From WHSW01 sp963705955 (GTDB taxonomy: Bacteria > Actinomycetota > Thermoleophilia > Solirubrobacterales > 70-9): 64,000 nucleotides of DNA. Below, in pieces: positions 43,371-52,212 of the stretch. The notes beneath the pieces are model-generated. The model worked only from the letters and a program-made list of their open reading frames with translations, had not been told where the DNA came from and did not search any database. Position 1 is the stretch's first letter; every line of letters begins with the position of its first letter. The DNA lies in NCBI GenBank assembly GCA_963705955.1, contig CAVPLH010000006.1:1364001-1428000 (forward strand), written 5' to 3'. Position numbers and translations under genes: made by a program.

Positions 43371-44297
43371 ATGACGGATCCTCGTGACGTCGGCGCGCAC
43401 GCCGCTGATTCTCCGCACGCCGCTGATCCTCCAGCGACGGATGAGCTGAGAGTTCGACACCGGCTAGGACTCGAGTTCGGCTCACGCGAGGAGTGGGACG
43501 ACCCGACGCTCGAATGGCGGCGGCTGTTCTCCGAGCTGCTCGGGACGTTCTTTCTTGTGCTCGTGGCCGCCGGCGGCGGGATCTTGGTCGGCGAGGGTCA
43601 GATCGTCCTCGCAGCGGCGGTCGTCGCGCCGGGCCTCATGGTCATGGCGATCATCCTGTTCATGGGCGCGGTCTCCGGCGCGCACCTGAACCCGGCCGTC
43701 TCGCTGGCATTTGCCCTGCGCGGGGACTTCCCCTGGAGGCGCGTACCTGGCTACATCATCGTCCAGCTCGTCGGCGCGACGCTCGCCTGCCTGTTCCTCG
43801 ACGCGGTGTTCGGGAACATCCAGCACCTCGGTGCCACGCTGCCCGGTTCGGGCTATGAGAACTGGCAGGCGTTTCTGATGGAGGTCGTCCTCACGCTCGG
43901 TCTCGTCAGCGTCATCCTCGGGACCGCCTCGGCGGCCCAGAACATCGGCGCGATCGCGGCGCTCGGCGTCGGCGGCTACATCGCGCTGGCTGGGCTCTGG
44001 TCGGCGCCGGTGAGCGGCACCTCGATGAACCCGGCGCGCTCGTTCGGACCGGCGCTGGTCAGCGGCGACTTCACCAGCTACTGGGTTTATGTCGCGGGCC
44101 CGATCGCCGGGGCGATGCTCGCCGTCGGCTGCGCGTACGCCCTTCGCGGACCGGGTGGCGACCCGATCGCGAGGGCAGCCGGCTCGGGCGTGCTGACGCC
44201 GGGGCGCCTGGCAGAGAAACAGCGTCTGTCCGGAAAGATCGATCGCGGCGAGGTGGAGCCGCCCGGCGTAGCCGAGCCTGAGCAGCCCAAGGATTGA
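43371..44297 (+). CDS. MIP-family aquaporin / glycerol facilitator
   Basis: 308 residues, six helices plus two half-helices with both NPA boxes: VSGAHLNPAVSLAFALRG and VSGTSMNPARSFGPALVSG. The aromatic/arginine filter Arg is in the second box. An N-terminal cytosolic extension of ~45 residues (HAADSPHAADPPATDELRVR) and a charged ~50-residue tail are longer than usual. Water or small neutral solute transport is expected. Confidence 0.92.
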   Translation: MTDPRDVGAHAADSPHAADPPATDELRVRHRLGLEFGSREEWDDPTLEWRRLFSELLGTFFLVLVAAGGGILVGEGQIVLAAAVVAPGLMVMAIILFMGAVSGAHLNPAVSLAFALRGDFPWRRVPGYIIVQLVGATLACLFLDAVFGNIQHLGATLPGSGYENWQAFLMEVVLTLGLVSVILGTASAAQNIGAIAALGVGGYIALAGLWSAPVSGTSMNPARSFGPALVSGDFTSYWVYVAGPIAGAMLAVGCAYALRGPGGDPIARAAGSGVLTPGRLAEKQRLSGKIDRGEVEPPGVAEPEQPKD

Positions 44298-44301
44298 GCG
44301 G

Positions 44302-45900
44302 TTGAGTCGCAGCCGTTCCCAGGCCATGGACCACGTCGTCCTGGTCCTGTTCGAAAACCGCTCACTCGACAACCTGCTCGGTCACCTCTACGGGCCCGAG
44401 GACGGCAAGACCTTCGAGGGCGTGATCGGCAAGGAGCTCAGCAACCCGATCCCCGATTGGGCCGAGCACGGAGCCGAGCGCAAGGTGGTCCCCTACACGG
44501 TCACGACCGACATGGACGCACCGAACCCCGACTCCGGCGAGGAGTACTTCCACACCAACACCCAGCTCTACAACACGCTCGACGAGCACAACCGGTTCAA
44601 GATCGGCGAGGCCGTGACCGCGCCGTGGAACGTCCCGCCGCCCGGGACCGAGCCGACGATGGACGGCTTCGTCACCGACTACATCAGCACCTTCACCGGC
44701 GAGGTGGGTCGCCAGCCCACCTATGAGGAGTACGCCCAGATCATGACCGGCTACACGCCGGAGCAGGTGCCGGTGCTGAGCGGGGTGGCGAAGGGCTTTG
44801 GCGTCTTCGATCACTGGTTCTGCGAGGTGCCCTCGCAGACGTTCATGAACCGCTCGTTCTGGACCGCCGGGACCTCCTCGGGCCTCGTGGTCAACAGCCC
44901 GGCGATGAAGTGGACGCAGAAGAACACCGCCGAGACGCTGTTCGACCGGCTGGAGGCGCACGGACGCACGTGGAAGGTCTACGTGCTGGAACCGTCTCGC
45001 CTCTCGTTCACGGGCTGGATCCACATGCCCCGGCTCAAGGACCGCCTGGCGACGAACATCGTGCCGTTCTCGGAGTTCGAGCGGGACGCGGCCAACGGGA
45101 CGCTGCCGGACTTCAGCCTGATCGAGCCGAGCCTGGCCGCCGGGCACGCCGACTATCACCCGGCGTGCGGCAGATCGTTCATCGGCGACGACGTCGACAT
45201 CGCGGTCGACCCTCCGTCCTCGATCCTCGCCGGCGAGGACTTCCTCGCGCGCATCTACGGCGCGATCAGATCCGCCGACTCCTCCGAGGGTTCAAACGCC
45301 TACAACACGACGTTCTTCGTCGGCTGGGACGAGCCCGGCGGCACCTACGACCACGTCCCTCCCGGACCGGTGCCCCCGCCGGACCCCGGCGCCCCCGCGG
45401 GAGAGTGCGACTTCACCTTCGACCGCTCCGGCTACCGCGTGCCCGCGATCATCGTCTCCCCGTGGATCGACGAGGGCACGGTGATCAACGACGAGTACCG
45501 CCACACCTCGTTGCTCGCGACGCTGCGCAAGAGCTGGGACCTGGGCGACCCGTTCAGCGACCGCGACGCCGCCGCCCGCACATTCGACCACCTGCTCTCG
45601 CGCGAGACGCCGCGTGACCCCGCGAGCTGGCCCGACGTGCACCCGCGTCCCGTGCCGGAATGGCAGCTGACCAAGGTGGAGCTCGGTCAGGCGCTCAGCC
45701 CGCTCGGCAAGGCGATCGGCCCGGGGATGGTGGAGCACGCCAAGCAGGCCGGGCTCCCGCTCCCCGCCGACATTGCCGACGGCAAGGGGACCCCGACCGA
45801 CGAACAGCTCGTCGAGGTCATCTTCGAACTCGCCGCGCAGTACTTCCCGCGGCTCGCCGAAGCCGCGGAATCCACCGAAGCCCAGGGCCAGGTGCCGTGA
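44302..45900 (+). CDS. Phosphoesterase family (phospholipase C-like) protein
   Basis: 532 residues. MDHVVLVLFENRSLDNLLGH is the opening of PF04185 phosphoesterases (phospholipase C, acid phosphatase), with FDHWFCEVPSQTFMNRSFWT, FFVGWDEPGGTYDHVPPGPV and VPAIIVSPWIDEGTVINDEY carrying the metal ligands. No signal peptide is visible, unusual for a PLC. The TTG at 44302 has an AAGGA site upstream; ATG 44326 directly before DHVVL is the alternative. It follows the aquaporin gene by four bases. Confidence 0.9.
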   Translation: MSRSRSQAMDHVVLVLFENRSLDNLLGHLYGPEDGKTFEGVIGKELSNPIPDWAEHGAERKVVPYTVTTDMDAPNPDSGEEYFHTNTQLYNTLDEHNRFKIGEAVTAPWNVPPPGTEPTMDGFVTDYISTFTGEVGRQPTYEEYAQIMTGYTPEQVPVLSGVAKGFGVFDHWFCEVPSQTFMNRSFWTAGTSSGLVVNSPAMKWTQKNTAETLFDRLEAHGRTWKVYVLEPSRLSFTGWIHMPRLKDRLATNIVPFSEFERDAANGTLPDFSLIEPSLAAGHADYHPACGRSFIGDDVDIAVDPPSSILAGEDFLARIYGAIRSADSSEGSNAYNTTFFVGWDEPGGTYDHVPPGPVPPPDPGAPAGECDFTFDRSGYRVPAIIVSPWIDEGTVINDEYRHTSLLATLRKSWDLGDPFSDRDAAARTFDHLLSRETPRDPASWPDVHPRPVPEWQLTKVELGQALSPLGKAIGPGMVEHAKQAGLPLPADIADGKGTPTDEQLVEVIFELAAQYFPRLAEAAESTEAQGQVP

Positions 45901-45982
45901 GCTGTTCCGCCCTGCAGTATCTCGCGCCCGAGATAGAGCACGAGGACTTGTGGGCAAACGGTGGTTCGGCGCCAGGCCTCGG

Positions 45983-46594
45983 CTAGGTCCCCCGCTCGCG
46001 CTCGAACTGCTCCAGCTCCTGGCGGAGATATGCGTTGAGTCTGAGTTGCGGCGCGACGGCCTCGCCCATCTCGAGATCCGCGTGCCAGGCGCGGACCCTG
46101 GCGGCGAGCGTCGGGGCCTTGAAGAACTCCACCGCGCGCTCACCGACCTCGGCGTAGACCACACGCCAGTCGTGAAGGTTCGCGAGCTTGTCGGCGATGT
46201 AGATCGCGGCGCACTCAGGCTCGGACTCGGCGACGCGTTCGCGAATCGCCTGCTTACGTGCCTCCCAGTCCTCGATCGCCGGATCCTCGGTGAGCGTAGC
46301 TACGAGTTCCCCCACCTTCGGCCCGAAGCTCTCGATCACATCGACGATCGTGAAGCCCGAATCCTCGACGACGTCGTGAAGGAGGCCGGCGGCGCACACC
46401 GACTCGGAGTAGCCCTCGTCCCGGAGCAACTCCGCGACCTGGATCGGGTGCTCGAGATACGGCCTGCCGTGACCCCCTCGCGTGTGTCCGGAGTGAGCCC
46501 GGCTCGCGACCGAGAAAGCCGACGAGAGGCGGTCGGACTCGACCACGAACGCCGGGGCCTCAGTCCCGGGCTCCGAGTGCAGGTCAGGGTCCAT
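45983..46594 (-). CDS. HD-domain phosphohydrolase-like protein (SpoT/RelA HD type)
   Basis: About 203 residues. RPYLEHPIQVAELLRDEGYS supplies the first metal His, AAGLLHDVVEDSGFTIVDVI the HD pair, and AAIYIADKLANLHDWRVVYA the final Asp, exactly the order in the (p)ppGpp-hydrolase HD domain. It lacks synthetase and TGS domains, so it may be a small alarmone hydrolase or another nucleotide phosphohydrolase. I start at MDPDLHSEPG; an upstream ATG adds 16 unlikely residues. Confidence 0.85.
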   Translation of the reverse strand: MDPDLHSEPGTEAPAFVVESDRLSSAFSVASRAHSGHTRGGHGRPYLEHPIQVAELLRDEGYSESVCAAGLLHDVVEDSGFTIVDVIESFGPKVGELVATLTEDPAIEDWEARKQAIRERVAESEPECAAIYIADKLANLHDWRVVYAEVGERAVEFFKAPTLAARVRAWHADLEMGEAVAPQLRLNAYLRQELEQFERERGT

Positions 46595-46874
46595 GGCGCA
46601 GGTCGTCGAACGACGGGTTTTCGAACAGCACGACAGCGACATGGTCGCGCGTGTGGGAATGTCCAGGCTTCGACCTGGAAGTTTCGGTCACAGCAGTTGA
46701 GCCCTCCATGGCAGCCGCCGACGGATTATCGGCGTTCGACCGCACCTGTCGCTGGATACTACGCGCCCGCGGGGCGGAGTGAGGCCGCGGTCTGAGCCTC
46801 GAGATCGGCGGGGCCGATGTCAGGGGCGTAAGCTACGGGAAGGACAACGTCCCAGCCGACGAATCACAGAGGCC

Positions 46875-48299
46875 ATGCCCTCCGCGCCCACCAAATCTCC
46901 GCTCAAGGACACCGGCTCCCCAGAGGAACGCGCAGCCGTCGGCAAGGCGGCGCGGAAGAAGGTTCCGCGCTCGAGCCACGGGGAATGGAAGCCGGCAGCG
47001 CGCCGGCGAGACCCGGTCAAGGTGCTCGAGGACCAGGCCAAGAGCCGCGTCCAAGAGCTCGTTCCGATCCGCTACGGGCGGATGCTCGCGTCGCCGTTCA
47101 CGTTCTTCCGCGGCGCGGCGGCGATCATGGCGATGGACCTCGCGAAGACCCCCGAGTCCGGGTTGCGCGTCCAGGCATGCGGCGATGCCCATCTCTCGAA
47201 CTTCGGTGTCTTCGCCGCACCGGATCGCCGTCTGGTGTTCGACGTCAACGACTTCGACGAGACCCTTCCGGGGCCCTGGGAGTGGGACCTCAAGCGTCTC
47301 GCGGCGAGCTTCGCGATCGCCGGGCGCGACCGCGACTTCACCCCGAAGGAGACCCGCGCCGCGGTCCTCCGCACGGTCCGCTCCTACCGTGAGGCGATGC
47401 GCGAGTTCGCCGCGATGCGGAACCTCGACGTCTGGTACGCGCGCCTCGACGTCGACACCGTCCTCGCCGACCTGGCCAAGGTCGCCGACCGCAAGCAGAT
47501 GAAGGTGGCGCACAAGAACGTCGCGAAGGCCGGAAAGAAGAACAGCATGAAGGCCTTCGATCGCCTCGTCCGGGTGGTCGACGGCGAGCCGCGGATCATC
47601 AGCGATCCGCCGCTGCTGGTCCCCGCCGGCGAGCTGGTCTCCGAGGATCAGCGCGAAGCGCTCGAGGAGCGGATCCTCGAGATGATCGGCCGTTACCGCG
47701 AGAGCCTCAAAGGAGACCGCCGCCACCTCTTCGACAGCTACCGGTTCGTCGAGATGGCCCGCAAGGTGGTCGGGGTCGGCAGCGTCGGGACCCGCGCCTG
47801 GGTGCTGCTGATGATGGGCCGCGACGGACAGGACCCGCTCTTCATGCAGGCCAAGGAGGCCGAGGCCTCGGTGCTCGAGCCCTACGTCGGCGAGAGCGAG
47901 TTCAAAAACCACGGCGAGCGGGTGGTCGAGGGCCAGTGGCTGATGCAGGCCTCGAGCGACATCCTTCTCGGCTGGCTCCCAGCCCTGGGCTTCGACGACG
48001 GCAAGCGAGACTTCTACGTGCGCCAACTCTGGGACGGCAAGCGGTCGGTCGACGTCGACACCCTGCCGCCGGAGGGACTGGCGATCTACGGGCGGGTCTG
48101 CGGCTGGACGCTTGCCCGAGCCCACGCGCGGTCCGGCGACCGGATCGCGATCGGTGCCTACCTCGGCAAGGGCGAGACCTTCGACCAGGCGATCGCCGAG
48201 TTCTCAGAGCTCTATGCGGACCAGAACGAGCTCGACTACGGCATGCTCGCCGACGCCGCCAAGTCGGGCCGCATCGAGGTGGAGACCGACCTCGACTAG
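46875..48299 (+). CDS. DUF2252 family protein
   Basis: 474 residues. RMLASPFTFFRGAAAIMAMD, VQACGDAHLSNFGVFAAPDR and VFDVNDFDETLPGPWEWDLK are the family's conserved blocks and resemble the catalytic and metal loops of aminoglycoside-phosphotransferase-like kinases. GWTLARAHARSGD closes the C-lobe. No substrate is known. It stands alone, with about 230 empty bases before it. Confidence 0.93.
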   Translation: MPSAPTKSPLKDTGSPEERAAVGKAARKKVPRSSHGEWKPAARRRDPVKVLEDQAKSRVQELVPIRYGRMLASPFTFFRGAAAIMAMDLAKTPESGLRVQACGDAHLSNFGVFAAPDRRLVFDVNDFDETLPGPWEWDLKRLAASFAIAGRDRDFTPKETRAAVLRTVRSYREAMREFAAMRNLDVWYARLDVDTVLADLAKVADRKQMKVAHKNVAKAGKKNSMKAFDRLVRVVDGEPRIISDPPLLVPAGELVSEDQREALEERILEMIGRYRESLKGDRRHLFDSYRFVEMARKVVGVGSVGTRAWVLLMMGRDGQDPLFMQAKEAEASVLEPYVGESEFKNHGERVVEGQWLMQASSDILLGWLPALGFDDGKRDFYVRQLWDGKRSVDVDTLPPEGLAIYGRVCGWTLARAHARSGDRIAIGAYLGKGETFDQAIAEFSELYADQNELDYGMLADAAKSGRIEVETDLD

Positions 48300-48413
48300 C
48301 GGGCCGCCGGCGCCGAGGCCTTCAATGCGGTGGTCGCAATCGACCTCTGCGAGTACCTCGGCCGCGACTGCCGCTTGCCCGGCTTGCCGAGCTCCGGTCG
48401 GGCGTGGCGCCGC

Positions 48414-49256
48414 TCATGCGGACGCCCGGCCGCCCACCGGCTTGCCCTCGGCATCGCACGGCAGCCGGCCGGCTTCCCCGGTCAGGCTGCCTTCCTGATC
48501 CAGGATCCTCAGGGTGCGCTCCATCGCCACCGGCTGCAGGCCCCCGACGTCGTCGCGATACGGATCGTCGAGGAACTGGATCAGGAGGAGCATCGCTGTG
48601 ATCACGGCGGTGACCGATCCCATGAGCATCGCCTGGCTCTTGGCACGCTCACCGCTATCGGCGAAGAACAGCGCGTAGGCGAAGATCACGACGGAGATGA
48701 ACAGGAGGACGAACCACAGCGGTTCCGGGATGATCCCCACCGCGCCGTGGATGCGGTCACTGCGGCCCTGCTCGCGATCCGCGGTGTGGTCGAGACACTG
48801 GTCATACGCCGACTGCTGGGCGTTCGTCGTGGGATCGGTGGTCTTCAGGGTCCGAAACAGCGCCAGGGTCCACGGGTTGGCGACGTCCCCCTCGGTCCCG
48901 GCCTCGAGCGCCGGCCATTCGACGTAGACGATCGATCTCGCGTAGCAGACGAGCTCATTGCCGAGCTCGACACGGACACCGGCGGGGAGGAACTGCGCGA
49001 GCTCGAACTGCTCGCGGACCGCAATCGCCTCCGCCTCGGCCCCGCTGCGGGAGTCGTCATAGCTCGTGAAGGCGAGGAAGACGATGAACCCGAGCAGGAC
49101 CGCGAAGCCCGTCGCCAGCACCCCAAACCCACCCGCGGCACGATCGCCGTCGGCGAAGAAGCTTCCGTCGGGCGCACGGCGACGAACCAGCAGCATCGCC
49201 GCGACGGAGACCGCCGTGGCCACGCCGATGATCAGCAGCGCAACGAGTGGACTCAT
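48414..49256 (-). CDS. DUF4239 (bestrophin-like) membrane protein
   Basis: 280 residues: two N-terminal helices (MSPLVALLIIGVATAVSVAA, GFGVLATGFAVLLGFIVFLA), a long soluble middle with FTSYDDSRSGAEAEAIAVRE, and two C-terminal helices (PLWFVLLFISVVIFAYALFF, AMLMGSVTAVITAMLLLIQF then DDPY). This 2+2 layout and the F-x-x-YDDSRSGAE motif are typical of DUF4239. Function is unproven. Confidence 0.87.
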   Translation of the reverse strand: MSPLVALLIIGVATAVSVAAMLLVRRRAPDGSFFADGDRAAGGFGVLATGFAVLLGFIVFLAFTSYDDSRSGAEAEAIAVREQFELAQFLPAGVRVELGNELVCYARSIVYVEWPALEAGTEGDVANPWTLALFRTLKTTDPTTNAQQSAYDQCLDHTADREQGRSDRIHGAVGIIPEPLWFVLLFISVVIFAYALFFADSGERAKSQAMLMGSVTAVITAMLLLIQFLDDPYRDDVGGLQPVAMERTLRILDQEGSLTGEAGRLPCDAEGKPVGGRASA

Positions 49257-49575
49257 CCCGGGCCATCATGCCGTTATCGGCGTCGATAAGTGGCGACCCG
49301 GATTGCAGGGGCCGACGGCAAAATCGAGGGCTGGCAACACGGATCGTGATTGCCGCCACGCTGCCGTGGCGATCGCGATGGTCGCCGACCCACAGACCAT
49401 CGGCGCGTTCTTCACCCCCAAATGGACAGCGGCTCGCCGGGTTCTGCTTCGCGCGCCTGACCATCCACGCCCCTGACGCGACGGAGGCACTCGGAGAGCG
49501 TCCACTCTGTGAGCACCAGCCGGTGGCCATAGCGCGGGATGCTCGCGCCAGCGGCCGTCTGAAAGGGTGCGTCGG
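49257..49575. other. Intergenic stretch without a recognised gene
   Basis: About 320 bases between DUF4239 and the GAP-family pseudogene. No frame on either strand has a domain, ribosome-binding site or signal peptide. It may include decayed upstream sequence of the pseudogene. Confidence 0.5.
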
Positions 49576-50261
49576 ATGGGAAAAGCCTTCGCTTTCGTCG
49601 CTGAGCGCCGCGTTCAACCCGACGCTCTTGGCCGCGCTGATGGTGATGCTGCTGTCCACCAACGCGAAGCGGCTGATGTTCGGCTACCTCCTGGGCGCCT
49701 AAACGACCAGCATCACAGCGGGCTTGGTGATCGTCTTTGCGCTGCCCGAATCGAGCGCCACCAGCACGGGGAGGAACACCCTCAGTCCGGCCATGGACCT
49801 GGCCCTCGGCCTGATCGCCCTCGTGGTCGCACTCGCTCTCGGCACCGGCCCACATCAGCGGTTCGCAGAGCGGCGGGAAAAGCGCAAGCAGGCGAAGGAG
49901 AAGAAGGGCCCTCCCCGCTGGCGCCGGGCGCTCGATCAGGGCTCAGCCTCGGGTCGCCTTCGCGGTGGGGGCGGCACTCAGCCTGCCGGGCGCGTCCTAT
50001 CTCGTCGCGCTCGACATTCTTCACAAGCAGGATCTGGCAGCGGGAGCAACGGTCGTCTGCGTGATCGCGTTCTGCCTGATCGAGATGTTGCTCCTCGAGT
50101 TGCCGCTCCTCGGCTACGCCTTCGCCCCGGACTGGACGGTCAGCGCCGTGAAGCGCTTCCAAACCTGGATCTCGAGGGACGCGCGCCGGATCGCCACCCG
50201 GGCCGCGCTCGTGATCGGCGTTCTGCTCGTGTTGCGCGGGGCGATCGAGCTCCTGAGTTGA
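49576..50261 (+). pseudogene. GAP-family (Sap-like) membrane protein pseudogene
   Basis: Read across breaks it gives a ~227-residue GAP-family transporter-like protein: MGKAFAFV, then LSAAFNPTLLAALMVMLLST and RLMFGYLLGA, stop, then TTSITAGLVIVFALPESS and DLALGLIALVVALALG. After another shift come VGAALSLPGASYLVALDILH and ATRAALVIGVLLVLRGAIEL. There is one in-frame TAA at about 49700 where Tyr (TAC) is expected, and one-base insertions near 49600 and 49950. Three independent lesions make a real pseudogene more likely than sequencing error alone. Confidence 0.72.
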
Positions 50262-50364
50262 GCCTCAGGTGCACGGTTTCGGACCCTCCCCCTCCCCCTT
50301 GACCGTGGCCACCGCATCCTGAGAGGGTCGAAGTCCAGCCAGCTACCGCAACGGGGAGATCGCC

Positions 50365-51051
50365 ATGCGTTCCAAGCTGTTCGTTCACCTGCGACGTCAA
50401 TGGATGGGGGCGCTTGCCCTGTTCCTGGTCCTGACCGGCAGCGCCGCCTACGCTGCCAACACGGTCTTCAGCACCGACATCGTCAACGGTGAGGTGAAGA
50501 CCCCGGACCTGGCGACCGACGCGGTCGTTTCCGGCAAGATCGCGACGGGCGGCGTGAAGACGGGCGACTTGGCAGCCGCTTCCGTGAACTCGGACAAGGT
50601 CGCAGACGACAGCCTCACGGGAAGCGATATCAACGAGTCGAGCCTGCAGGGGCTCGTCCGCGGATCGGGATTTGCGCGAGGACGCCCGAGGGCGCTCCCG
50701 CCGAATAGTTTCGGCACGCTGCTCGGTCCACTGATCGGCGACCCGTTGCCGTTCAATCTCTTCTACGACTGCCCTCCGACTCCGTCGAGTCAGAACGGGG
50801 GGTTGCGCTTTCGGAACGAGACCGGCAGCTCGATCAACCTCTTCGCCGACAACGGCTCGACCGGCCCGTCCTTCGCCGGGGAGCTCGCCGGCGGGGCTGA
50901 GCATGTGGAGGCGGCCGTCTTCGGCGGCGAGCACATCGTCCTCTCCGCCCAGTATGAGGACGGGCGGATCGCGGTGATCAGTGCGTTCTCGCGCCACCGC
51001 GCCGCTGACTGCCACGTCCAGGCCCAGGTGGTGCTCACGGACCCCACTTAG
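50365..51051 (+). CDS. Secreted protein with NGEVKTPDL-type repeats
   Basis: 228 residues. Signal peptide (WMGALALFLVLTGSAAYA) then a repeat region: DIVNGEVKTPDLATDAVVSG, KIATGGVKTGDLAAASVNSD, KVADDSLTGSDINESSLQG, about ten-residue units likely to wind as a beta-solenoid or stalk. The C-terminal half is a separate strand-rich domain (GGLRFRNETGSSINLFADNG, ADCHVQAQVVLTD). Such repeats are common in Solirubrobacterales surface proteins. The C-terminal domain may bind a ligand; nothing more can be said. Confidence 0.82.
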   Translation: MRSKLFVHLRRQWMGALALFLVLTGSAAYAANTVFSTDIVNGEVKTPDLATDAVVSGKIATGGVKTGDLAAASVNSDKVADDSLTGSDINESSLQGLVRGSGFARGRPRALPPNSFGTLLGPLIGDPLPFNLFYDCPPTPSSQNGGLRFRNETGSSINLFADNGSTGPSFAGELAGGAEHVEAAVFGGEHIVLSAQYEDGRIAVISAFSRHRAADCHVQAQVVLTDPT

Positions 51052-51093
51052 GGAGTGGAGTCCTCAGGCGGGCGCGTTCGCTAGTCGCCTACA

Positions 51094-51501
51094 TCAGCCG
51101 GACCCGGCGGCTGCGATCGCGTCACAGAGCTGTGAGAGCGCGTCCTGCGCCTGGCCCTTCGGGACCTGGTCGACCGAGCTCTTGCACGAGCTCGCCGCCT
51201 GCGCCAGCGCCTGCTGCGCTTGGTCGCCGCCCGCGGCCACGGCTTGAGTGGCGGCCGTACCGACGGACGTGCACGCACCGTCCAGGGCGGTCCCCGCGAC
51301 GCCGCCAAGCGACTGCGCCTCGTCGGTGCATGACTTGACGGCCGCGTCGACCGACTGCGTCGCATTCTCCCCCACGGACGTGGACGTGGACGTCGACGTC
51401 GATGTCGATGTCGAATCGTCGCCGCCGCATCCGGCGACGATCAGCGCGGAGGCGAACAGGGCTATGAGCCCGATTGCCAAATGGAAACGATGTCGTCGCA
51501 T
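51094..51501 (-). CDS. Hypothetical lipoprotein
   Basis: 135 residues. Signal and lipobox LIALFASALIVAGCGG give a lipid-anchored protein. A (Ser-Thr)n linker of about six repeats follows, then a helical Ala/Gln-rich domain with four cysteines (AVKSCTDEAQ, DGACTSV, ASSCKSSV, SQLCDAI) that may form two disulfides. No family is recognised. Confidence 0.78.
   Translation of the reverse strand: MRRHRFHLAIGLIALFASALIVAGCGGDDSTSTSTSTSTSTSVGENATQSVDAAVKSCTDEAQSLGGVAGTALDGACTSVGTAATQAVAAGGDQAQQALAQAASSCKSSVDQVPKGQAQDALSQLCDAIAAAGSG
51377..51412. repeat. Hexanucleotide tandem repeat in lipoprotein linker
   Basis: Six tandem GACGTG/GACGTC/GATGTC hexamers encode the Ser-Thr linker of the lipoprotein on the other strand. 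Slippage here would change linker length by two residues at a time without a frameshift. Confidence 0.85.
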
Positions 51502-51545
51502 GGTTGAACCTCTCGAACTCGTCGATCGGCGCCGGCGTGGCGCCC

Positions 51546-52056
51546 TCAGCTCGCGTCCTCCTTCGCCGCCGCATCGATCTCGCGCGCGAGCTCGTCGGCG
51601 TCGGCGTCGACCTGCTTTTCGATCAGCTTGTTGGAGCGCGTGACCGCCTTTTCGAGCTGCTCCTCGATCTTCGACTCGCCGAGCACGATCACCGCGGCGC
51701 TGCCGGCCTCGAGCTCGTCGCCGAGCTCCTTCAGGTCGCCGCGCGAGATTCCGCCCCGCAGGTGCCCGATCAAGCCGCCGGCGCCGGCGCCGACGATCGC
51801 CGAGCCGATGATCGCGGGCGGGAAGATGATCCCGACCAGCGCTCCGACCCCGGCCCCGGTCCAGGCGCCGTGCTGGGTCGGCTTCTCGGTCTTCGTCACC
51901 CGGACCTTGCCGTCCTCCTCCTTGCGGATCACCGCCGAGTCAAAGGTTGCCGATCGCTCCCGCGGCGTGGAGGTCGAAGACGGCCTCGTAGTCGGCCTCG
52001 GCGTCGTCGATGTTGTCGTAGATCGCGGCGTAGAGGAACACGGGTCTGTCGGACAT
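51546..52056 (-). CDS. DUF1269 family membrane protein (frameshifted)
   Basis: About 169 residues. The N-terminus MSDRPVFLYAAIYDNIDDAE then VFDLHAAGAIG reads in one frame. One extra base near 51948 (GGC[A]ACC) shifts it, and the rest continues TFDSAVIRKEEDGKVRVTKT, a glycine-rich hairpin (GAGVGALVGIIFPPAIIGSA) and HLRGGISRGDLKELGDELEA. The joined sequence GAIGTFDSAVI matches the family exactly. DUF1269 proteins are stress-associated membrane proteins of unknown mechanism. Confidence 0.85.
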
Positions 52057-52212
52057 GGGGGCTTCCTTTCGGGTCGGGAGCTGAGCCTTACGTCAGCACC
52101 GACGACCCTAAAGCACGCCGGGCGCCGGGTCATCGCCCAGATGGGATGAATTCGGCGACCCGAGTCGCCGACGAGGAATTCTGACCTCCCGCGGTGGTCA
52201 GGATCCTTCTGA

